Of a stretch of 64,000 nucleotides of DNA, positions 1 to 9,720 are shown one piece after another. Both the position numbers and the translations under genes were made by a program. The DNA is taken from contig CM074861.1 of NCBI GenBank assembly GCA_037501455.1, positions 91,923,001 through 91,987,000 on the forward strand, read 5' to 3'. Below the pieces are notes generated by a model. The model saw only the letters and a list, made by a program, of their open reading frames with translations. It did not search any database and was not told where the DNA came from. Positions within the stretch are counted from its first letter, which is position 1. Each line of letters starts with the position of its first letter. Source of the stretch: Lantana camara. Taxonomy: Eukaryota > Streptophyta > Magnoliopsida > Lamiales > Verbenaceae.

Positions 1-1804
1 GCTAAACACTATGCAAGACTCTCCCAAGACTCGTATCCCGCCTAGCATCTCTCACCTGCAAAAGAACTGAAAACAACTCCGGGTTCAGTCTTTGACAGAC
101 TGGTGGGTATAAAAGAGGCGTAATATTATAATAATACGATATTTAAACACATACATGCAAGCTATAATCCCGTAGGAGGTTTTAGGACAATTTCCCAAAT
201 GGGTGAACTATAAATACAACGAATGGGATTATAACAATTCATTTTCGTTCATTAGGTCATTCGTAAGCCCTGCGAGTGGGCTAAATCCCCAACCTTCACC
301 TTGTGTATCATTAGCATTCATTAGTTCGTGACCATGCATTCAATCTTTTGTGCTCATTCATTCGATTGTTCATTGGATCATTCATTTACACTTTCTTCCT
401 CCGGTTGGTGGACGAGTTTGCAAGGCCCGAACACCCATTCATTGTAGCTAATGGGGTACATGAATCCCCAAAAGCCCGGCTCCCATCCTTCACTAATCTC
501 CTAGTGAAATCTGATATCACCGTAGTTTGGTGGAACTAGTATATATGGATTCCCGTAGCCCAAGCTTTCCCGGTTCACCAAATACAGTAAGTCCCGGGGC
601 CCCATTCATTGTGATCATTAATTCTCGCCAAAACATTTGATAAGACTCATAAAATAAGGCTTTACATTTAATATCTTTGACCTTGAAACACTAATTATAA
701 GTATAGGTATACTTTTGGGCTGAAACTTTACACATTAGGCTTGGTCGGGATATATTTAACTAATAGAAGAAAACCCACCTGGTAGACAAAAAGAACGAAC
801 AAAGACCTCACTGACTGGCCTCGCCTCCCACTGGATCAAGATTTGTGTGATAAAAGTAGTGTGAGACTCAATATGACCACTCTTGATGCTCGGCAATGCG
901 ATGACATGATATGAAATGCATACAAGGTTACAAAATGTACTAAATATGATCATGAATTCCGTGAAATTCAATGAAACACATAAATTGTCAAGTTTATTCA
1001 ATATACGGAAAAACCGTATTCATTCACGTTCATTACGCTCATAGTTGCTTTAATTCAATTTATAGAGTCATATCATGATCATAATGCATAGATTGATGAA
1101 TTCACATTGCATATAATTTATGAATACGAACAATACCCGTAATATAACAATAAAAGAGTTTCCCTAAAGCTGCCAATTCAAGTGACACGGCCGTGTTACA
1201 TTTTCAAAGGATTTGGATACGGCCGTGTCCGAATTTTGAAAAATAAATTTCCCAAGTCGAACATGTGACACGGCCGTGTTAAGTTTTCAAAGCATATGGA
1301 TACGGTCGTGTCCGATTTTTGGAAAAATATTCTTCATATGTCGAACTCCCAACATGGCCGTGTCCGTTTTCAGTTTAATCCTGACAAGGCCGTGTCAAGT
1401 CGTCTTGTTCGAAATACAGGAACAGAGCATGCTCTGTTTCTACGTGGGAAAAGCTTTGCAAAACAGAGTCGCCCCAAGAAAGCTCTTATACCATACTTAG
1501 ACCCAAATTTAATCCATAAAACTCATACACATCATATAATCCAAACTCAAACACAAGAATTCATGCTCAAAGCTAGAAAAATCATCACCTAATCTTCATA
1601 ATTTCATGCATGGAACTTCAAGCTCCTTCAATGGCAACTCATGCTCCAATCCTCAAACTTTAAATTTAAATATGTAGAAATGATAAGAAGCTTACAAGAA
1701 TCATTTTTCATGCATCAATTCTCACTTTAAACCATGGAAACTAATGATCAAGAAGCAAACCCTAACCAAGCTATTCTACTCTTATTCAAACAACATGCAA
1801 TTTC
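1..1804 (-). repeat. Element A 3' LTR, distal part
   Basis: This stretch is the left-hand LTR copy of A, collinear with 30250-30762 plus 37358-38636 of the other LTR. It is interrupted at 1805 by copia C. It contains the palindrome array at 1185-1397. Short open frames here are not conserved between the two LTR copies and are not genes. Confidence 0.88.
1185..1397. repeat. CGGCCG palindrome array in LTR A (left copy)
   Basis: Six copies of acacggccgtgt or a near variant start at 1185, 1217, 1268, 1300, 1353 and 1384. Intervals are 32, 51, 32, 53 and 31 bp, so pairs repeat about every 84 bp. Spacers are AT-rich and partly similar between units. The same array sits in the right LTR at 38036-38248. 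Confidence 0.9.
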
Positions 1805-2955
1805 TGTTAGGAATAGTGCCCTAGAAAGCCGATTCGACGTAATCTGCTTTGGGACTTTTCTTGTATCACAGACAATCTTTGAATAATATACGATTGATTA
1901 TAGGCAAACACTTCTTTATATGCCAATACGTGTTTTGTGTGTTTCCATTATGTGCGCATGTATGAGAACTCCCCTAATCCTGATGACTTTAGGACTCTAC
2001 CATTTAGGTGAAATGGTTCATGAAACGAGCCCTATATCATATAAGTCATGATTAGTAAAATACTCCAAGCCGATGAGTCCTACAGACAGTGGGAGTGTCA
2101 ATCTGACTCCTCTAAGACTTGCTTGTGGGATCACGCCCTTAAGAAGGACCACCTTGTTTCATGGAGGTGCAAAGTGTATAGTTGATACGTGCGTGATACA
2201 TGAGGGTGCTTACTTTAATAAGTAAGTTCACTGAGGTGCCCCGTGTGAGAACATTCCTAAATGGGAAAGGAAGTTTCTATTTCAGGAAATGGAAACTTCC
2301 AGATTAGGAAATATCTCACGAGTCATTGATGTGATTAATTGATCCTTAGACTTGAGGTTCCATGTTACTTTATGAGTTAACTCTGTAGTCTTTGGTATAA
2401 GCTTTAAAGGGTGTCGCCTTAGACAACTGATTCAAGGCTTATGCTGGGGCTGCACAAGTGACTCATGAAAGTGAATGAGAATCAAGAAAGGACCTACACT
2501 TGCATATGCAAGGTGATCTCTTATTGTGTAAGTCATTCATATGCCATATGGAGTCCTTGGCCAAGGCAGTAGATCAAGACATCAAGAAAAGGGTTTCTTG
2601 GATTGAGATCAAATGGATATGAAATGCACTTAGCTTTAAGACCGGATTATTAGGGTTCTAATTATTCCCTTACCCTAGATCATGGTTGAGAGATAGTAAG
2701 TAAGAGGATTGTATCTCACATGAATCAATGACTTAAAGGTTCTGTCGAATCCGAACATTCCAATTCAGCTAGGGGTTAAACACCTGTTGCTAGACTATGG
2801 TCGTTTAATCTGTGGACTGATTAATTAATTAGTGAATTAATTAATTAGGGTCACTGCTAATTGAATTGAGAACCTAGAGGGTCACACACAACAACTTGGT
2901 TACATGAGTTGAGGCTTTAAAATGATTAAACGAGTTAATCAAGCCAAGAGGGTTC

Positions 2956-3011
2956 CACACGTGTGAAACCACACGTGTGGCTCACGTGAGTGATACGTGT
3001 CACACACGTGT
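2956..3011 (+). promoter_or_regulatory. G-box (CACGTG) palindrome cluster in U3 of LTR C
   Basis: CACGTG cores occur at 2958, 2972, 2983 and 3005, and a TACGTG at 2994. Spacing is 14 bp and then 11, 11 and 11 bp, about one helical turn. Several are extended palindromes (ccacacgtgtgg, ctcacgtgag). CACGTG is the known target of plant bZIP and bHLH factors. The cluster lies about 350-400 bp upstream of the TATA box, so a U3 enhancer role is likely but inferred. Equivalents occur at 10871-10945, in C' at 27362-27434 and in LTR I at 49664-49712. Confidence 0.7.
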
Positions 3012-3357
3012 ATAAATATATGTGTATATTTATTTATGTATTAAATAATTAATGTGATTAATTATTTAATAGACTTTGGTTTAATTTTGAATTAAAAAGA
3101 AAGTCTTATTTTGGAGAAAAATAATCTAGTTAATTAATTATGAATTAATTAATTAGATAAAATAAGTTATTTATTTTAAATAAATAAAGTATAAAATTAT
3201 CCAAAAATAGTTTGGATATTTTTAGCTCTCTTGAAAGTTGATTTGAATTAGAATTCAAAGTCAAAGTCAAATTACTTGATGATCAAGTAATAGGAGAGAG
3301 AGAGAGAGACCAAAATCCTAGCCCATAAAGGACTAGGAATTTTCGGTCCTCCCCTCT

Positions 3358-3365
3358 TATAAATA
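3358..3365 (+). promoter_or_regulatory. Probable TATA box of LTR C
   Basis: TATAAATA follows a pyrimidine-rich cctcccctct stretch and is repeated at 11287-11294 in the second LTR. Transcription would be expected to start about 30 bp downstream, placing U3/R near 3390. Confidence 0.6.
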
Positions 3366-3590
3366 GGGGAGATCGAGCTCCCCATAGAGGGAATTGACAA
3401 TTCTTTTGGTTCATGTGTTGAACACCATCCTTTCTCCAAGATAAACGAAACCCTAGGTTAAGCCTAAACACTAACTAAAGAACTAGCATCCTTACTAGTT
3501 AGATTGTAGCCAAGTTGGTGGACTATCTCTAGAGAGCTTCAAGTTAGAAGTTTTGAAGATTCGAGCTTTACCAAAAAGTGGGGATCAAGC

Positions 3591-3917
3591 AAAACGATCA
3601 GAAGGGATGATGAAACGATTCTGAACCCGACATGAAACGAATGAAAAAATCGAACCAAAGAAGATGGCGAAAACCGTTCGTCCATATCCTGAAGGATGAA
3701 TTTTTTCACGAGGGTTTTGTGACTGGCAGTTTTCTACTTTCACGAAACTGGTTTTCGAAGGGAGTTTCAATCCTGTTTTTCTCGTTTCATGTTTCTTTCT
3801 TTATGTTATATTGTTAAGAACTTCCCTAACATGAATTGAATCTAGGTTGGTTTGGATTGCTATCCCGACAATGGATTCTGAAGTAGAAAGAGACTTTCGA
3901 GGGACGGGTTGTCAAGC
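3591..3917 (+). repeat. 327-bp block specific to LTR C, flanked by tcaagc
   Basis: Both C LTRs carry this block; the second copy is at about 11520-11846. It is absent from C' (26635-28578), H and I, where the sequence passes directly from gggatcaagc-like to ccgcg-like sequence. The direct repeat tcaagc occurs at 3585-3590 and 3912-3917. No terminal inverted repeats were seen. A 61-codon open frame (3632-3817) is kept in both LTRs, but I do not recognise it. Confidence 0.7.
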
Positions 3918-4082
3918 CGCGAGAAGAGCGTTCTTGGGTGGCTTGAAACGCTTCAAGAAAGAATAAAAGAAAAGTAAGTTTTCTATCTCTACGAATTTGG
4001 TTACACGATTGCGAGTCCAAGGTCCTTTTGTTGGGAAAATTTTTTAAATTCCGCTGCTTTCTGATTCGTGTTTTCCAACCAG

Positions 4083-4095
4083 TGGTATCAGAGCC
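4083..4095 (+). other. Primer-binding site of element C
   Basis: tggtatcagagcc lies 2 bases after the LTR end and matches the 3' end of plant initiator methionine tRNA. Confidence 0.85.
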
Positions 4096-4339
4096 ACCTC
4101 GTTAATCGTGTTTCTGATTCGTCTCAATTATTCTGAATTTGGTAGAAATTCTTAGGCTTGATGCGATTGAGTATTTGTAATTGTTTTAGAAAGCCTGAAT
4201 TACGAAACTGTATTTTTTCCTGAAAGTTTCTGAAAATTGGTTTTTGCAAAATTTAATTTTTGAAAACTATTTTAGATTTGAAACTGTATAAACTGTTTTT
4301 GGATTTCTTGGATTGGTTTTGCTTTTGAACGAAAACACG

Positions 4340-4720
4340 AAACGAAAATACGGAATACGACGAACACGCGAAACCCCGCACGCGAAGGAGTCGCGCGCGC
4401 GGGCTTCGCGCAGCACCGCCCGCCTGTCCTAGGCGCGCGCAGGCCGTGCGCCTACTCCCTCCCGCAACCGCGCGGGAGGTGTTCCGGGAGCGCCTAGGCG
4501 CCCCGCCCAGGCTGGGCAACGATCCCGCAAGGCGTGCGGGATCAGTCGCCCAGCCCGCCCGCACACGCCCGGAAGGGACACGCCCAGCAGGCGCGCAAGC
4601 ATGCGCGCGCAGTGCGCGCACTAGCGCGGCCTTGGCCGCGCGATGTGCGCGCCTGTCGCGTGCGCGCGCACGCGCTTGCAACTGGCGTGACCCTTTTTCG
4701 TGTACGGGCCCCGTTTTCGT
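4340..4720. other. Very GC-rich, CpG-dense leader segment of element C
   Basis: About 380 bp dominated by gcgcgc, cgcgcg and gcgcctaggc-like strings inside otherwise AT-rich DNA, in the 5' untranslated leader between PBS and gag. Overlapping open frames on both strands follow from low stop-codon density in GC-rich DNA and match no gag sequence. It may form stable RNA structure (inference). Confidence 0.75.
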
Positions 4721-5965
4721 GATCCGGCTTTTTCGTGTTTCGTGCAATCCAGTCCCAATTTTTATTTTAATTTTAAAATTTTTATTTTTGAATATTTATT
4801 TTTAATTTTGAATAAAACTTAAAATTGGGAATTTTTTTGAGAAATTGAAACGGTTTATATTTTGGGAAAATACATCTTGATAAAATTATTAATTTTCAGA
4901 AATTAATTGGAATTTTATTTGTTTTGGTAATTTGGGATTTATTGAAAACTTTTATAAATAAGACTCGCATCAAGTCGTGTTTTAAGCTATTAGAGCTTAA
5001 AGCGAGAATTTTAATTTATTGGCTAAATTTAAATTCTTGCAAAAACATGTTAGGTGATCATGGGTTTAGATCTATGTATGGTTTTAATTTATGCACATGG
5101 ATGGTTTAAATTGGGGTTGGAGCCCTATAGTTGCGTTTTTCAATTGAGGTTGGAGCCTCACTTATGTGCGTACTGTTATGTGATTTATTATGTGGCTTTC
5201 CATATTACTGTTTTTGAGGCCGGGGTATGCCCCGTGTAATTGTCTAAGGCCAATATGAAGATTGAGCCTTATTACTTTATGTCTTTTTCTTTTTATTGTA
5301 ATTTGAGAGTAGAGATAGGTGGTGAGGTTTTATTTTCATTTTGGAGACAATGCACCCATGGAGTAAGATGGACCACATTCAAGTAACAAGGAGGCCATAA
5401 GTGAAGACCCCTCAAAATGTTAGGGAGGGGAATCTCAATTGTTAAATGTAATAGAGATAGGGCTCGTATTTTGTTACCGCTTTCCCTTATGTGATTTGAA
5501 CTGTTTATGTGGCATGTATGTTAGAACTTGTGATTGTGGAGTGGCTCCCACATATCACGCATAAGATAGGTAGAACCCATGATCATTACATGTTAGTATC
5601 ATGCTAGGACATGTTATCTGTTTATGTGCTTGTTTGAAATGCATTTAAGTGTACTTGCATTAATCAAGACTAATAAAATTGGATAACATATATGTTGGTG
5701 AGGTCGAACCGGACAACTCTCCGGTTGATTCGAAAATTCCCATTAAATATTAAGCTAATTTCGAACAAATAGGTGTTTAATTCTAGATGCAAATTTTGAA
5801 TTAAATTCCTAGCATTCCATCAATAGGTTTTAAGTTTAGTAAGTAAAGCTAGTTATTGTCCGCGAGTCGTGGGATAGCTAGTGGAGCTTATTAGTTCTTA
5901 GTTACCTAATTAATCATTTTAGATGGTCAATATTTCATGGTCAATTTTAGCAAGGGCGATGTCCG

Positions 5966-6153
5966 CGAGTCGTGGGTCGTTCGAACTAAGTTTTGGTCAT
6001 GATCTTATGATTGATGGGTCTAGCTTAACGCCTAAGTAAATATGGATGTCGCACGAGTCGTGGGTCGTTCGAACTAAGTTTTGGTCATGATCTTATGATT
6101 GATGGGTCTAGCTTAACGCCTAAGTAAATATGGATGTCGCACGAGTCGTGGGT
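5966..6153 (+). repeat. 88-bp tandem duplication in element C
   Basis: Two essentially identical 88-bp units (5966-6053 and 6054-6141) plus the start of a third (cgagtcgtgggt). The unit begins with cgagtcgtggg, which also occurs singly at about 5864 and 6253, so this word marks five places over 400 bp. Confidence 0.9.
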
Positions 6154-6529
6154 CCATATTGAAAGATAGGTGATGCAAAAACAATTACTAAGAGTTCTAA
6201 AGGTGTTAGAATTGGTAAGTTGTACCTACCTAGGATTTTGCTTAGAATGTCCACGAGTCGTGGGTTCGAGGTAAAATGCTTAGGATCTTAGTACCCATTG
6301 GGAAACGTGTTCCTCTTAGATCTTTGGGAATTATAGATATTTGAAAAACAGTGGGAGCTACATTAGATTAAAGACCTTATCTTTTGTATATCGTTATAAT
6401 TCAGCATGCCCACATTTTCTCTGCTTAGCATTTAGGTTGTAGTTCTGTGATTCTCTACAATATGAAATGCAAACCCATTCGTATCCATCCTTAAGTCAAA
6501 TAAGTTGACCAAGTCCTGACTAACTCTAA

Positions 6530-9500
6530 ATGGCTTCGGATCCTAAAATTCATTTTAGAATCCGACTAGAGAAAGGCGTTCTCTAAAGGGCGAAGTTTTC
6601 AATTGTGAAAAGTCGACCCGGGCCAAAAGAGAAGCAATCTGAGGTGAATGGATTTTTCCAAACCACTTAAAAGCAATTGAACCACCTCATAAAAATGTTA
6701 CAAGGTATAACATTATGGAATTATTCAATATTCCAAATGAGGAAACAAGTGCACGCGAACAAGGTCTAAAGATCTTATTTGAAGATCTTATGGTCTCGAT
6801 CATCAACTGAGAAAAGAGTTCTCAATGCACTGATTGCTTACATTGCTTCGACTATCATTTAAACCCTTTGTGCTCAACTAGAATGATGCTAATGTAGCAT
6901 AGTTAATCATTTAAGTTGATAATGGTTGAGAGCATCCTTAAGAAGGAATAAAAGGTTGAGATGGTTAATTCTTCTTCTAAAACTCCCTAAGTTAAAGGCT
7001 TGAAGGCCTAAAGAAGAAGAAACCCTTAAGAGCCCAATGGAGGGGCATGTAAGGGGTACGCCCAAAAGACACTAGAGATCAAATAGGACGTTTGCTTCTA
7101 TGGTAGCAAATAAGGACTTTGAAAGGGAACTGCAAAGAGTATGAGTACTTTGAAATGTTACCTCGTTTAGTAATTCTACTAGGAATAGAATTTACTAGTC
7201 TTAAGTCAATTCTGCATAAGCCGTTGTGCAAAGACTCAAGGCACTAATGTTCTGAACATACAACGAGATAACAAAAGTAAGTGAGATGACAAAGCTTCGA
7301 ATTACTTTGGAACGTTGAGATATAAAAGGATTAGCAAGTCAGACACCTTAGGATCATTCTATGAAAATGAACCTATAGTGTTGACTTCCTGTGAATCCTG
7401 TCATGAGGGAAGCGTTCCTGAATCCCTTTTATAAGAAACATGGAACGTTCCAAAATTATAGTGGATTTCGATCCATGCTGATGAGTGTAAGATGCTTAAT
7501 GTAAGCACTAGATACAATCGTCAGTTTAATCATTATGAATGAGTGTACTTGTTAAAGTACAAATTCGAAACTTATATGAAATTCTTAGAATTTCAAAAAG
7601 GAGGTTAGGAACCAAAGTAGTCATAAGTTATAGGCAAATCGATATGATCGAGATAGCCAATATCTTATCAACTAATTCCTTAGTCATCTTAGAGATAATA
7701 GGATTATCTCTCAATAAACTAATTCGAGAACACCTTAGTGTTTCCGAATGAGGGAATGAAACCTAATGCAACATGGTCCATTCCATAGCAAGCTTTACTG
7801 ACTTATAATCATTCTAGGAATAAACTCCCAGAATATGCAGTTAGAGATTTTGAATTTGGTACCTTCCAAAATCAGTCCTTTAGTTGCACTATGCAATGTG
7901 GCATATTAAATTCCCTAATTATTCTTATCCAAGAATTTAGTAGAATCCTCTTAAGTGAAGAGGATAGTGGGAGATAAGTTTGAAATGAGTTCAAGTTTAT
8001 ACAACGATATTGAATATCGTTTCTGCAATTCCCTTAGACAAAGGTTGTTTGTCTCAAGGAATGTATCTTTCTTAAGGAATCGTTCCTGTAGAAGAAGAAA
8101 GACAAGCAAGCAGACCTCAAAGAAATTTGAGGATAAATATCCACGCCACATATAGAAGAAACGAGCCCATCTGATAAAACTTAGCCAAATTTTAGAGCAT
8201 GTACACGTGTGAAACTCTTCTCTTAAGACGTGTTTAGAACGCGTTCCTAGATAGCCAAGGAATTACTTGAAGAGGAGACACTGTCAGATTTGGAATCTGA
8301 GTAGTGTAAGCAAGCCTTGAAATCCAATATGTATTCCATATACTCGAACCAAGTTTTGACCTTGGTTGATCCACCTGATAGGATCAAGCTCGTGCAGCTT
8401 CGAGTGAATGAAAGCATTAAAACCTTCTTGACGGTTGAAATGCAAAAGTCCATTTGGATTGTGTTTATCACATCCTCATATTCTGACTATGAGATATGAT
8501 AAATGAATATGAGAACTATCTTGTTCAATATGAGATTGAAAGAGACTGAAATAAGGTATTTCTATAAATCTCATATTCAGTGGGAGTATGCATAAGGTAT
8601 GCAAATCCCTAAAGTCAATCTGTGGATTGATAAAGCCTTCTAGGATTAGACAATTCGATTCCATAGGATAGTCAAATCGTTTGACACAGATGGAAGTCGA
8701 ATAAGTCTCAAAGTTTACATAAGAAAGTTAGTGATGTAAGAGTCATTTTTTGGTTCTTTAGAAAACGACATCCTTCTCATTAGGAATGTCAAGGATGACA
8801 TGAAAGTTACCAATTCTTGTTTAAGAAACAATTTGACATGAAAGATCTTAGTGATTATCCTATATTCTCGACATTCAGATTTATAGAAGATAGATCTAAG
8901 AGAATAAAAGGATTATCACAAAATGAGTACATAACCACGGTACTAAAAGGAGTTTAGTATGGACAATGGAACATCTCTTTTGAAGAGTATGTGTCCTAAG
9001 ATAATTTTAAGAAAGTTAGAATGTCCAAAATCCCTTTAAGTGAAAGGGTGCATAATGTATGAAAGGTTATGTACTAAATTAGATATGGCGCAACACTAAG
9101 CGTAGTAGGCCGAATCTAATATGACCTCAGAGAAGGTCATTAGATCTCTGTAAAGGATGTCCTCAGAGTACTTGAGAAGAAATGAGGATATGTATTAATT
9201 TACAGAGCCCAAAAGATCTTGTTGTTAGAAGGATATTTGATGTAACCGTTCATCAAACATAGATGATTATGAAATCATTGAAAGGATACGACTTCTACCA
9301 GAATGGTAATGCAATGTGTTGGAAAGGGGTTCCAAGGACGGACATTGCAAAACTCGACTATCGTAGTTGAGAACTTAGTCGTATTATATAACGCTAAGTT
9401 AAGTGTTTGGGTAAGAAACACCATCTAACTGGTTAGATGAAGTTCCTAGCATGAAACAACTCCTTTATCATATTGTATGATAAAATGGATGGTTGCTCAA

Positions 9501-9665
9501 GTAAGAGAACCAAGACCTCACCAAGAGACTGAACACGTGATTACGTATCACTTTATAAGGAAAAGGTGTTTCCTAAGAGATGTGTAAACAAGAGGGTCAC
9601 ATTAGCAGAGAATATGGCAGATCCACTTTGGAAACGCCCAAAGTCAATAGGCTCTCAAAGTACAT
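6530..9665 (+). pseudogene. Decayed copia gag-pol of element C
   Basis: No frame is open for more than about 75 codons, but fragments in changing frames follow copia order. A gag-like segment is near 6680-6990 and matches element D gag. An integrase core segment is near 7530-7760, compare 43040-43290. The region after integrase is near 7960-8150. RT palm is near 8750-8900, where D-I-L-L-I followed by FDMKDL-like residues can be read. RNase H is near 9240-9640, ending just before the purine tract. Stops and indels are spread throughout, so no protein is expected. The contrast with the near-identical LTRs means the decay preceded this insertion. Confidence 0.75.
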
Positions 9666-9709
9666 CTTGAGAAGATGGGACTTAGAATACCTAAAAGGCT
9701 TTTACGGGC

Positions 9710-9719
9710 AAGTGGGAGA
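9710..9719 (+). other. Polypurine tract of element C
   Basis: aagtgggaga ends one base before the second LTR (9721), the standard plus-strand priming position. Confidence 0.75.
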
Positions 9720-9720
9720 T

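Larger units (their letters stand above)
1805..4080 (+). repeat. Element C 5' LTR
   Basis: Length 2276 bp, TGTTAGG...CCAAC(c). It holds the G-box palindrome cluster (2956-3011), AT-rich palindromes such as ttaattaatt (2820-3180), a TATA box (3358-3365), and a 327-bp block (3591-3917). That block is absent from three other C-family LTRs in this window. Confidence 0.92.

Noticed and set aside
1185..1397. CRISPR-like appearance of regularly spaced palindromic repeats
   Set aside because: Plant retrotransposon context, repeats only 12-16 bp, spacers related to each other, no cas genes.
4253..4805. Overlapping long open frames on both strands (164 and 119 codons) rich in Ala and Arg
   Set aside because: They follow from the GC-rich leader of element C, match no known protein and lie between PBS and gag.
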